This document shows, piece after piece, positions 9,291-16,321 of a stretch of DNA of 64,000 bases. Every line of letters begins with the position of its first letter. The stretch's first letter is position 1. The notes under the pieces are model-generated. The model did no database searches. It was not told the DNA's origin and saw nothing but the letters and a program-made list of their open reading frames with translations. The position numbers and the translations under genes are program-made. The stretch covers positions 28,203-92,202 of the forward strand of contig JAFXUC010000063.1 of the NCBI GenBank assembly GCA_017535325.1, given 5' to 3'. Source of the stretch: Bacteroidales bacterium. GTDB lineage: Bacteria; Bacteroidota; Bacteroidia; Bacteroidales; UBA3824.

Positions 9291-9334
9291 ACGTAAAAAG
9301 GTTTTACGTTATTGACGTATTTTAGTTACGTTTT
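9291..9334. promoter_or_regulatory. ACGTAAAA-agg-TTTTACGT inverted repeat and further ACGT sites upstream of the porin-glnK-amt group
   Basis: A perfect 8-bp inverted repeat ACGTAAAA (9291-9298) / TTTTACGT (9302-9309) is followed by GACGTATTTT and TTACGTTTT near 9314-9333. These are the same half-sites as in front of gltB and lie about 50-90 bases upstream of the -7 box at 9381, a position suited to an activator. Confidence 0.55.
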
Positions 9335-9368
9335 CCCCTTAAAGCAGTTTAAGGGGCTTTTTTTTTAT
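9335..9368 (+). terminator. Intrinsic terminator after dapL
   Basis: Perfect 9-bp stem CCCCTTAAA (9335-9343) / TTTAAGGGG (9348-9356) with a 4-base loop, followed by a long T run. Confidence 0.85.
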
Positions 9369-9380
9369 TTAAATCCCCCT

Positions 9381-9388
9381 TACCTTTG
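9381..9388 (+). promoter_or_regulatory. -7 promoter box TACCTTTG of the porin-glnK-amt group
   Basis: Exact TAnnTTTG match followed by C, 38 bases before the start at 9426 and just after the dapL terminator. No -7 box was found directly before glnK, so this may drive the three following genes. Confidence 0.65.
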
Positions 9389-9425
9389 CATCGTAAAATA
9401 AGTTAAACTAAAAAGTAAGAGAGAT

Positions 9426-10166
9426 ATGAAAAAACTTTTGTTTACGGCATTGTTCGCCGTGTCATTCTTTGGAGCGGCTGACGCTCAGGAAACAGAAACA
9501 GAGGAAAGCCCTCTGACATTCAGTCTCGGTGTTTCATCGGGCGCAGTTTGGAGAGGCGCACAGTGCGCAGGTCTTAATTCTTCCGGCTCGGTAGATTTTG
9601 CGGCAGGCGGTTTTTCTGCCGGCGTTGAAGCGGTTTCCGCTATCGGCAAAGACGATTACACTGAGTTCGACCTTTATGCAGCGTATTCAATCAGCGGCGC
9701 GTTTGTCTCGCTTTATGATTACTGCTGGACAATGGACAAATTTGAATATTTCGGTCCGTACAAAGATTATCATTATCTTGAACTCGGTGTGGGTTATGAT
9801 TTTTCGGAGTTGACCGACGTGCCGCTTTCAGTATCGTTTAATATGATGCTCGCAGGCGCAAACAAAAAATTCAACGGCGACCAGGCTCATTCGTCTTACC
9901 TCGAAATCTGTTACGCACCGTCTCTGTCAAACGGTCTTGACCTCGCATTCACTCTCGGCGCGGCAATCGAAAACAAGGACGCTGAGTTGATGTACACAAA
10001 AAAAGACGGCTTTAATGTCGCAGAAATTAAAATGGAACTTTCTAAAACTTACAACTTGAAAAACTTCTGCACCGTTACGCCATCGGCTGCAATTATCTGC
10101 AACCCTACCGGTCTTGAAGAGCACGGACTGACATTCTTTGTAGGCGGAGTAAGTTTCGGATTTTAG
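9426..10166 (+). CDS. Putative outer-membrane beta-barrel (TorF/porin-like) protein
   Basis: A 246-residue exported protein with a clear signal peptide ending ADA|Q near residue 20. The rest alternates short amphipathic strands rich in Gly, Ser, Tyr and Phe, and the last residues (FFVGGVSFGF) end in Phe as is usual for outer-membrane barrels. It resembles putative porins of the TorF/Gcw_chp type (SSGAVWRGAQ...), but I cannot identify a substrate. It has its own -7 box with ACGTAAA-type sites upstream and is followed by glnK and amt. The context suggests a channel for nitrogenous solutes or a nitrogen-stress porin; this is inference. Confidence 0.6.
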   Translation: MKKLLFTALFAVSFFGAADAQETETEESPLTFSLGVSSGAVWRGAQCAGLNSSGSVDFAAGGFSAGVEAVSAIGKDDYTEFDLYAAYSISGAFVSLYDYCWTMDKFEYFGPYKDYHYLELGVGYDFSELTDVPLSVSFNMMLAGANKKFNGDQAHSSYLEICYAPSLSNGLDLAFTLGAAIENKDAELMYTKKDGFNVAEIKMELSKTYNLKNFCTVTPSAAIICNPTGLEEHGLTFFVGGVSFGF

Positions 10167-10207
10167 ATTTTTTTTAGTCTAAAATGTAAAGTGTTAATTA
10201 AAAATAG

Positions 10208-10250
10208 TAAAATACGTAATACACGTATAGGCAATAAGTAAAATTCGTAA
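10208..10250. promoter_or_regulatory. ATACGT/ACGTAT sites upstream of glnK
   Basis: AATACGTAATACACGTATAG contains ATACGT and ACGTAT in inverted orientation, followed by TTCGTAAC near 10245. They resemble the ACGTAAA half-sites before gltB. No clear -7 box is seen in this gap. Confidence 0.35.
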
Positions 10251-10254
10251 CAAG

Positions 10255-10602
10255 ATGAAAAGAATTGAAGCAATTATCAGAAAAACGAAATTTGACGAAG
10301 TAAAAGAGGCTTTGTTGAGTTCGGACATTGACTGGTTTGAATACCACGACGTTCACGGTATCGGACAGTCAAGACAGGAAAGAATTTACCGTGGTGTTGT
10401 TTATAATACCGACATGATTGAAAGGGTGGCAATCACGATTGTCTGCCGCGATGTTATCGTCGAAAACACTATAAACGTAATCCTAAAAATCGCCAATACG
10501 GGTCAAATCGGAGACGGACGTATATTTTTGAGCGACGTAATCGACTGTTGGTCAATCAGAACCGGCGAACACGGAGACACAGTTTTAAGAGACAAGAAAT
10601 AA
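10255..10602 (+). CDS. glnK: Nitrogen regulatory protein PII
   Basis: A small trimeric signal protein that binds ATP/ADP and 2-oxoglutarate and reports the nitrogen state, usually by blocking the ammonium channel. It has 115 residues. MKRIEAIIRKTKFDEVKEAL is the PII start, IYRGVVY carries the T-loop tyrosine (Tyr50, equivalent to the residue uridylylated in enterobacteria), and IANTGQIGDGRIF plus SIRTGEHG are the C-terminal signatures. The T-loop before Tyr50 (GIGQSRQERI) is unlike the GFGRQKGHTE of proteobacterial proteins. It lies 91 bp before amt, the classic glnK-amt pair. No uridylyltransferase gene is in the window. Confidence 0.93.
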   Translation: MKRIEAIIRKTKFDEVKEALLSSDIDWFEYHDVHGIGQSRQERIYRGVVYNTDMIERVAITIVCRDVIVENTINVILKIANTGQIGDGRIFLSDVIDCWSIRTGEHGDTVLRDKK

Positions 10603-10603
10603 T

Positions 10604-10680
10604 TAACAATGTACAATTAACAATTGACAATGGACAATGAAAATAATTGTCAATTATCAATTATTAATTGTTAACTAAAA
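10604..10680. repeat. AT-rich inverted repeat between glnK and amt
   Basis: Copies of TTAACAATTGACAATGGACAAT on the left face AATTGTCAATTATCAATTATTAATTGTTAA on the right, so the transcript could fold into a long AU-rich hairpin. It is the same family as the repeat at 1010-1086. A role in setting the glnK:amt ratio is possible but untested. Confidence 0.5.
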
Positions 10681-10693
10681 AATATAAAAGATC

Positions 10694-11938
10694 ATGGCAG
10701 GCATTTTATTAGATATACCTCCCGTAGTAGAGGAGGCAAAGGATTTTGTTAACGGTTTGGACACACTTTGGGTGTTGCTCGGCGCGATGTTGGTGTTTTG
10801 GATGCAGCCCGGCTTTGCACTTGTAGAGGCCGGTTTGACACGCGCAAAAAACACCGCTAACATTTTGATGAAGAATTTTTGCGACTTTATGTGCGGTTCG
10901 GTTTTGTACTGGATTGCGGGCTTTTCAATAATGTACGGAGCGGGCAGTGCGTTTATCGGCTGGGACGGTTTCTTCTTTATCGGCTCAGACTCCAACGTTC
11001 CGGCAGAAGCAACGTTTATTTTTCAGACGGTTTTCTGCGCAACGGCTGCGACAATCGTTTCCGGCGCGATGGCTGAAAGAACCAAATTCTCAATGTACTT
11101 TGTTTATTCGATAGTTATCTCGCTGATAATCTATCCGATAGAAGGACACTGGTCTTGGGGCGGCGGCTGGCTCAGCGAACTTGGATTCCACGATTTTGCA
11201 GGTTCTACCGTTGTTCACCTTTGCGGCGGCGTTTTGGCTTTGGCAGGCGCAATCGTTTTAGGACCGAGAGTCGGCAAATATGACAAGAACGGCAAGTCAA
11301 AAGCAATCCCCGGACACAACTTAACACTCTGTGCATTAGGCGTTTTCTGCTTGTGGGTGGGCTGGTTCGGCTTCAACCCTTGTTCAACGGTTGCCGCAAC
11401 CGGTTTTGACAATGCGACAAGCATGTCTCACGTTTTTGTAACGACTAACATGGCGGCTGCAACTGGCGGTTTAGCGGCACTTGTTTACACATGGCTTATT
11501 GACGGAAAACCGTCATTGTCAATGGTTTGCAACGGTATTTTGGCAGGTTTGGTCGGCATAACGGCAGGCTGCGATTGTGTTCCGGTTTGGGCGGCTGCGT
11601 TAATTGGTATTATCACTTCTGTTTTGATGTGTTTTTCGGTTTCGTTCCTTGATAAGAAATGCCACATTGACGACCCGGTCGGCGCAGTTTCGGTTCACGG
11701 CGTTGGCGGTATAATCGGTACTGTTTTGACGGCAGTTTTCTGCGATTCAAAAATCAACGGCGTTGAAACAACGCTCGGCGTTCAGATACTCGGCGCGGTT
11801 ACGGTTGCAGCGTTTGCGTTTGTTCTCGGCTTGTGCGTATTTCTCTTGATTAAGAAGACTCACGGTCTCAGAGTTGAACGCAGAATAGAAGAAGAAGGTC
11901 TTGACGTTTACGAACACGGCGAGGCTTGTTACAACTAA
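10694..11938 (+). CDS. amt: Ammonium transporter (Amt/MEP family)
   Basis: An inner-membrane ammonium channel of 414 residues with about eleven hydrophobic segments. The start region LWVLLGAMLVFWMQPGFALVEAG matches the first transmembrane helix of the family. The twin pore histidines are in STVVHLCGGVLALAGA and GAVSVHGVGGIIGT, and GHWSWGGGWL is the conserved loop before the first. There is no signal peptide; the N-terminus is short. It follows glnK, whose product would be expected to bind the cytosolic face. A terminator follows. Confidence 0.96.
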   Translation: MAGILLDIPPVVEEAKDFVNGLDTLWVLLGAMLVFWMQPGFALVEAGLTRAKNTANILMKNFCDFMCGSVLYWIAGFSIMYGAGSAFIGWDGFFFIGSDSNVPAEATFIFQTVFCATAATIVSGAMAERTKFSMYFVYSIVISLIIYPIEGHWSWGGGWLSELGFHDFAGSTVVHLCGGVLALAGAIVLGPRVGKYDKNGKSKAIPGHNLTLCALGVFCLWVGWFGFNPCSTVAATGFDNATSMSHVFVTTNMAAATGGLAALVYTWLIDGKPSLSMVCNGILAGLVGITAGCDCVPVWAAALIGIITSVLMCFSVSFLDKKCHIDDPVGAVSVHGVGGIIGTVLTAVFCDSKINGVETTLGVQILGAVTVAAFAFVLGLCVFLLIKKTHGLRVERRIEEEGLDVYEHGEACYN

Positions 11939-11960
11939 AAAATGTTTGACACCAAATATA

Positions 11961-11998
11961 AAAGCGCAAAGGGATTTTTTCTCTTTGCGCTTTTTTTG
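11961..11998 (+). terminator. Intrinsic terminator after amt
   Basis: 11-bp perfect stem AAAGCGCAAAG (11961-11971) / CTTTGCGCTTT (11983-11993) followed by a T run. Confidence 0.85.
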
Positions 11999-12013
11999 TT
12001 TTAGAAAAAAATA

Positions 12014-12021
12014 TACCTTTG
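12014..12021 (+). promoter_or_regulatory. -7 promoter box TACCTTTG of the esterase gene
   Basis: Exact TAnnTTTG match, about 53 bases before the start at 12075. Confidence 0.55.
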
Positions 12022-12074
12022 TCCGAAAATTAAACAACTCACTTTTAATTATTATTTTTTTTTAAACCTAAACG

Positions 12075-13628
12075 ATGAAAAGACAATTTTTTACAGTGGC
12101 AGCGGCGGCGATATTGTTTGCAGGCTGTCAGGGTCAGCAGGCGCAACAAGCGCAACAACAAGCCGACCAAGCAAGGCAGGAAGCCGAGGCTGCGGCTCGT
12201 CCTATCCTAAACATTGAAGGCGGTAAGGTTCAAGGCGTACCAACAGAGACCGCCAATGTAGTAGTATTCCGCGGCATTCCTTACGCCGCACCGCCGATTG
12301 GCGACCTCCGTTGGAAAGAACCTCAGCCCGTTGTGCCGTGGAATGGCGTGAAAGTGTGCGACAGGTTCGGACATCCGGGCTATCAGGCAGTACACTATCC
12401 GGGCGGCTACACGACAGAATGGGGTTACGGTGCAGAATCACCTTACAGCGAAGACTGCCTTTACCTTAACGTTTGGACTCCGGCGGCCGGCAAAACAGAC
12501 GCAAAACTTCCCGTTGCTTTGTGGATTCACGGCGGCGGCTACCGCGAAGGCTGGGGCTCTGAACCCGAATTCGACGCTCAGGCTTGGGCTGAAAAAGGCG
12601 TAATCTTGGTTTCTATAAACTACCGTCTCGGCGTTTTCGGCTTTTTAACGCACCCCGAACTTACAGCCGAAAGTCCCCACAAAGTTTCAGGCAACTACGG
12701 AATTCTTGACCAAATAGAATCGTTGAAATGGATTAAGAAAAATATAACACAATTTGGCGGCGACCCCGAAAACGTTATGATTTTCGGTCAGAGCGCGGGC
12801 GCAGGCAGCGTAAAGACGATTTGCGCGTCGCCTCTTGCAAAAGGTTTGTTTCAAAAGGCTGTCATAATGTCGGGCGGTGGCATGACGGTAAACTCACCGA
12901 AGGGCGCGGCTGCCGATGCCAATATGCGCAAAATTTTCCCCGTCTTGACGTTTGAAGAATCTCAGCAGCAAAACAAAACCGTACTTGACTGGGCAAACAT
13001 CAAGACCCTTGAAGCAATGCGCAAAACTTCAACGGAGGTAATTTACACTGTCGGAACGATTTACAACCAGGTTACAAAAAAGAATGCTTACATGACGGCG
13101 ATGCCGATAATCGACGGTTATTGCAACACTAAAAGTTTTGACGAGGCGGCTCAGGACGGCTCTCTTGCTGATGTTCCGTACATGATTGGTTACACGCTTG
13201 ACGACCTCGGCGACATGGCTGACGGCATTGCAACTTTCTGTCTCAACCGCGAGGAAAAAGGTTCAAAGGCATGGGCATACGAGTTTGCACGTCCGCTTCC
13301 TGACGACGGCTCTCACCCCGAAGACTATTTGAAAGGTGCTTTTCATTCGTCTGACTTGTGGTATGTTTTCAAATCGTTGCAGCATTGTTGGAGACCGTGG
13401 ACTAAGGGCGACTGGGATTTGTCAGAAAAAATGCTGACGGCTTGGACGAACTTCGCAAAATTCAACAATCCCAACGGCGCACAAGACGGCGACTGGAAAC
13501 CTTACACCAAAGACAACGCCAAGTTTCAACTTTTCAAACTTGACGCCCAAGACAAAGAGAACACCGAAATGGGTGATCCCATCAAGTCCACACGTCCGAG
13601 TCAATGGGGCATGGGCGCACCAAAATAG
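12075..13628 (+). CDS. Carboxylesterase type B, lipoprotein
   Basis: A 517-residue alpha/beta-hydrolase of the carboxylesterase/PnbA family. The signal peptide ends in a lipobox (FAGC, Cys18), so it is probably membrane-anchored and exported. A short Gln/Ala-rich linker (about 20-42) precedes the catalytic domain. The family start motif is FRGIPYAAPP, the oxyanion hole is HGGGYREGW, and the nucleophile is Ser240 in FGQSAGAGSV. SEDCLYLNVWTP is the other signature motif. The likely catalytic His is in KGAFHSSDLWYVF. The substrate cannot be told from sequence. It is a single gene flanked by its own promoter and terminator. Confidence 0.9.
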   Translation: MKRQFFTVAAAAILFAGCQGQQAQQAQQQADQARQEAEAAARPILNIEGGKVQGVPTETANVVVFRGIPYAAPPIGDLRWKEPQPVVPWNGVKVCDRFGHPGYQAVHYPGGYTTEWGYGAESPYSEDCLYLNVWTPAAGKTDAKLPVALWIHGGGYREGWGSEPEFDAQAWAEKGVILVSINYRLGVFGFLTHPELTAESPHKVSGNYGILDQIESLKWIKKNITQFGGDPENVMIFGQSAGAGSVKTICASPLAKGLFQKAVIMSGGGMTVNSPKGAAADANMRKIFPVLTFEESQQQNKTVLDWANIKTLEAMRKTSTEVIYTVGTIYNQVTKKNAYMTAMPIIDGYCNTKSFDEAAQDGSLADVPYMIGYTLDDLGDMADGIATFCLNREEKGSKAWAYEFARPLPDDGSHPEDYLKGAFHSSDLWYVFKSLQHCWRPWTKGDWDLSEKMLTAWTNFAKFNNPNGAQDGDWKPYTKDNAKFQLFKLDAQDKENTEMGDPIKSTRPSQWGMGAPK

Positions 13629-13644
13629 AATTTTTTTGAATTTC

Positions 13645-13682
13645 AACACCTTCTCTAAAAACGGGAAGGTGTTTTTTTGTTT
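13645..13682 (+). terminator. Intrinsic terminator after the esterase
   Basis: 9-bp stem AACACCTTC (13645-13653) / GAAGGTGTT (13665-13673) followed by a T run. Confidence 0.8.
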
Positions 13683-14203
13683 TTACTGATTAAATAATTT
13701 TTGATACATTGCCTGACCTTTTGCAGTAAGGAGATATTTTTGACGGGGATGTCGCGGCGAATTAGGATAAAGCATACGCACAAAACCGTTGGTTAATGAC
13801 GGTTCCAAGTATATGACTCCAAAACTTTTACGGTCTTTCAAGCCAATCGCTGACATCATTTCTTTTACCGACATTTCTTTTGCCGCAATTATTTTTATCA
13901 AGTTTATGATGTTTTGGTTGTCGGTGTGTAATTTGTCCTCAACTTGTGGGGTACTTGTGGGGTACTTGCGGGGTACTTGTTGTAAAAGCAAGATTCGGCT
14001 GATTCTTCCATTCTCCGCTTGCGTTGATATGCAGATAGCGGTTGCGCAAATCCCATTGTTCGCCAAGCAACAAATTTCTAAAAAAACGTTCCAAATATTC
14101 AGGACTGTAATCAATGCCTTTAACGGCGTTACGGTAATTGGCACGCACCAACGCATTTCGGAAATCTTGGCGGATATATTCGTCAAAATCTGGATGTTTT
14201 TTT
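13683..14203 (-). pseudogene. Broken remnant of a Fic-family protein (C-terminal part only, frameshifted)
   Basis: Two reading frames together encode the C-terminal part of a Fic-type protein. The first (about 14203 to 13939) reads HPDFDEYIRQDFRNALVRANY followed by EYLERFFRNLLLGE, which resembles the end of Fic domains. The second, ending at 13683, encodes a winged-helix tail (KEMSVKEMMSAIGLKDRKSF ... YLLTAKGQAMYQ) as in Fic proteins. The frames change at an 11-bp tandem repeat in the linker. The catalytic HPFxxGNGR half is absent: directly upstream is an in-frame stop and then the end of a transposase gene. I conclude a dead fragment. The same C-terminal wing also occurs in divergent-AAA proteins. 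Confidence 0.7.
13942..13980. repeat. 11-bp tandem repeat inside the Fic remnant
   Basis: Three units of ACTTGYGGGGT (13942-13952, 13953-13963, 13964-13974) plus a partial fourth. The unit is not a multiple of three, so each change of one copy shifts the reading frame. Reading from the upstream frame, gain of one unit or loss of two would join the two halves of the remnant. Confidence 0.8.
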
Positions 14204-14208
14204 CTCTT

Positions 14209-14703
14209 TTATACCACTTTTTTGAAACAATCTTCTTTCCATTTGGAAGGATTGTTTTTGATGTATTCTGTTATATTGATATACATTGCCTCATTTTTAA
14301 TAATGTTGTCAAAATAATCACGTTGCCAAAGTCTCTTGTCAAAGCGTTGCCAACAATGTTCTTTGACACCTCTGATATATTCATTTGTGGTCATTGTCTT
14401 AAACCATCTGACCACATCGCCTATAAGGTTTTCGCCGCTTTTCGTGATATGCAACAGACAATGAAAATGATTAGGCATTACAACATAATCCAAGCATCTG
14501 ATGTTTTCAAATTTGTTTGGTATTTCGTTGTACCATCTTTCAATCATCAGTCCTGCATCGTTCAAAAACATCTTTTTGTCTTCAATGTATCCAAACAAAT
14601 GCTCACGGTTTTGACAGCACATCGTCAAAAAATATAATCCTCTCTGTCCGTAATCGTAATTTTTCAAACGATGGCTCTGTCGGTTTGGTAATTTATCTTC
14701 CAT
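14209..14703 (-). CDS. REP-associated tyrosine transposase (IS200-like, Y1 HUH)
   Basis: A 164-residue single-strand transposase of the RAYT/IS200-like family. The HUH metal-binding motif is in VVMPNHFHCLL, and the catalytic tyrosine is probably in the helix YINITEYIKNNP. RGLYFLTMCCQNR is the usual N-terminal strand. I chose the ATG at 14701-14703 (MEDKLPNRQSHR); the open frame extends upstream without family support. A -7 box lies only 11 bases before it. Dense GGACACGG repeats lie just upstream (14787-14984), the expected partner of such a transposase. Its end abuts the Fic remnant, which suggests it, or a rearrangement with it, removed the Fic 5' half. Confidence 0.88.
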   Translation of the reverse strand: MEDKLPNRQSHRLKNYDYGQRGLYFLTMCCQNREHLFGYIEDKKMFLNDAGLMIERWYNEIPNKFENIRCLDYVVMPNHFHCLLHITKSGENLIGDVVRWFKTMTTNEYIRGVKEHCWQRFDKRLWQRDYFDNIIKNEAMYINITEYIKNNPSKWKEDCFKKVV

Positions 14704-14713
14704 ATTTTTATGG

Positions 14714-14721
14714 CAAATATA
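14714..14721 (-). promoter_or_regulatory. -7 promoter box TATATTTG of the transposase gene
   Basis: Exact TAnnTTTG match on the minus strand, implying a very short 5' leader of about five bases. Confidence 0.45.
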
Positions 14722-14786
14722 ACATTTTTTGAATACAAAAATAACAAAATTATCAATTATCACATAATTTTTTTACAAGGAACGGG

Positions 14787-14888
14787 CGGACACGGTTGTT
14801 TTTAAAGCAGGCGGACACGGTTTTCACAAACGGTCGGACACGGTTTTCACAAACGGTCGGACACGGTTTTATAAAGCGGGCGGACACG
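14787..14888. repeat. REP-like cluster, CGGACACGG repeated five times
   Basis: CGGACACG starts at 14787, 14812, 14835, 14858 and 14881; the last four are exactly 23 bp apart, the two middle units being nearly identical (GGTCGGACACGGTTTTCACA). It fills the stretch upstream of the transposase gene; 14704-15029 holds no gene. Confidence 0.8.
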
Positions 14889-14984
14889 CAGGTCCGCCCC
14901 TGCGGCATTGTCATTTCGGGGTAATGGGAATGAATATTGGGAATAAGAGGCGGACTGTTGGGGCGGACCTGCGTGTCCGCCCGC
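14876..14984. repeat. Inverted pair of 25-bp REP sequences
   Basis: The 25 bases 14876-14900 (starting GCGGGCGGACACGCAGG) are the exact reverse complement of 14960-14984. The 59 bases between them carry no gene. This is the arrangement of a BIME: two REPs facing each other next to their transposase. Confidence 0.85.
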
Positions 14985-15029
14985 CTGCCCGTCCGTGCCC
15001 AGCCATCATCCCCCAAAATTTTTCCTCTT

Positions 15030-15542
15030 TTATTTTACCATCCACACATTCAGCGAGATATACCCTTGACCAAAACCGACGGTGCAGACAAAGATTGCAT
15101 TGTTGAGCCACGCATATTTTCCGTTGTTTGGTGCCTCAAATTTCGGCGAAGTGCGGAAATAAAACCGCGGATTGCCGTTTTCATCGTTGCCCGTAACTAT
15201 AAGTCCGGCGTTGCGGATATGAATGTTAACCCCGTCATCAGTACGGATACAATAAATGGCTTCAAGTTCGTTGCGGGCGTTTTGATGGTCAACATACTGA
15301 TAATCAGCACCGCCGCTGAGAATCGTGCCTTTGAGCCTCGGACCTTCAAAAGTGCCGCCCGTAATAGGAATCACCACGCGCTCGCCACGTGAAGTCTGTC
15401 CGCACGAAAACGCAGGATCACAGGTTACTTTCAGTTCCATAACATACTCCAACTCAGGAGGTTTGGGCGCGGAAGTCTCCTGCGCCGGAGCATTGAAGGC
15501 AACTGTCAGCCACAATGCAAAAAATAAAAATAATGACTTCAT
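15030..15542 (-). CDS. Exported DUF3237-domain protein
   Basis: A 170-residue protein with a signal peptide (about 1-20, ending APA|Q). The mature part matches DUF3237: the start PELEYVMELKVTCDP, the core GERVVIPITGGTFEGPRLKG, GADYQYV, and the end NNAIFVCTVGFGQGYISLNVW. Family members are small beta-barrel proteins of unknown function. It starts 14 bases after the end of the upstream lipoprotein-like gene, so the two are probably co-transcribed. Confidence 0.85.
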   Translation of the reverse strand: MKSLFLFFALWLTVAFNAPAQETSAPKPPELEYVMELKVTCDPAFSCGQTSRGERVVIPITGGTFEGPRLKGTILSGGADYQYVDHQNARNELEAIYCIRTDDGVNIHIRNAGLIVTGNDENGNPRFYFRTSPKFEAPNNGKYAWLNNAIFVCTVGFGQGYISLNVWMVK

Positions 15543-15556
15543 AATATATGTGATTT

Positions 15557-16249
15557 TTAGTATAAAATATTTCCTTTTTCGTCGAACCTGATCTGCTGAC
15601 CGAGCGACATTGTTACTGTCTCGCCCTGAACGGTAAACGAGACTTTCTTCGCCAAATATCCCGACAAAAACGTCCCTTTTTCGCTGAGTTTTACGGGCGA
15701 ATTTGCCGAAATTATAAATCTTACGCCGTCGGAAGATGTAACCTTAAAATTTTCAGAAGGCGTTATAAACCTTATTTTGCCGCTCGCGTAAAACTCCACC
15801 GGAGAATTTTCTGCGGAAGAAACCTCCTGATTGTCAACCGTAACCGAAATACTCGCGTTGAGCGTCCCTCTAAAAACCTGTCCCTGGTCAGTAAAAAAAA
15901 TCCGTGAGCCGCGCCTGAACTCTCTGTATTTTCCGTCCAAACATTCAGCCAAAATGTTAACCGCCAAAACGCCCTGCGTTACCTTGCCCCTCGAATTGAA
16001 TTTCAAGACTCCCGACGGCGAAAACAAAACCAAAGGACCCGTTGTCCAAAGGTCGGTTTCAAAAGCCGGCGTGCCTTCGATTACCAGACCGTTGCTGTTT
16101 TGTTTATACGACGTGCCGCCTTTGAAAAGCATTTTTATGCCCGTTGTCTGCAACAAAGAATCCCTTTGAAGCGTGTCAACATTAACGCCCAAAGTCATGC
16201 AACTTATTGACAAAAACGCAATTAATAACACAATTTTAAATTTTCCCAT
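15557..16249 (-). CDS. Exported protein with five short beta repeats, unknown function
   Basis: A 230-residue protein with a hydrophobic N-terminal signal; Cys17 in LSISC could be a weak lipobox. The mature part contains about five repeats of the form (V/I)xFxxxGxVxxGxL: VLKFNSRGKVTQGVL, RIFFTDQGQVFRGTL, PVEFYASGKIRF, PVKLSEKGTFLSGYL and QIRFDEKGNILY. This resembles MORN- or YwqK-like stacked hairpins, but I do not recognise the family. It is followed closely by the DUF3237 gene. Its -7 box overlaps the era promoter region on the opposite strand. Confidence 0.75.
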   Translation of the reverse strand: MGKFKIVLLIAFLSISCMTLGVNVDTLQRDSLLQTTGIKMLFKGGTSYKQNSNGLVIEGTPAFETDLWTTGPLVLFSPSGVLKFNSRGKVTQGVLAVNILAECLDGKYREFRRGSRIFFTDQGQVFRGTLNASISVTVDNQEVSSAENSPVEFYASGKIRFITPSENFKVTSSDGVRFIISANSPVKLSEKGTFLSGYLAKKVSFTVQGETVTMSLGQQIRFDEKGNILY

Positions 16250-16280
16250 AATAGCAGTTGCGGTTTTAACAAAAAAACAT

Positions 16281-16288
16281 TACTTTTG
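16281..16288 (+). promoter_or_regulatory. era -7 promoter box TACTTTTG
   Basis: Exact TAnnTTTG match followed by C, 33 bases before the era start. Confidence 0.6.
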
Positions 16289-16294
16289 CGACAG

Positions 16295-16302
16295 CAAAAT
16301 TA
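16295..16302 (-). promoter_or_regulatory. -7 promoter box TAATTTTG of the repeat-protein gene
   Basis: Exact TAnnTTTG match on the minus strand, 45 bases before the start at 16249. It faces the era box only six bases away. Confidence 0.5.
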
Positions 16303-16321
16303 AGTTTTTTTTTAATATAAT

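Noticed and set aside
13789..14637. Plus-strand open frame of about 282 codons across the transposase and Fic remnant
   Set aside because: It is antisense to a clearly recognisable HUH transposase and to the Fic C-terminus, and has no family features.
14787..14984. Possible CRISPR array
   Set aside because: Repeats are only about 10-13 bp conserved at 23-bp spacing with near-identical 'spacers', in inverted as well as direct orientation, next to a RAYT gene; there are no cas genes.
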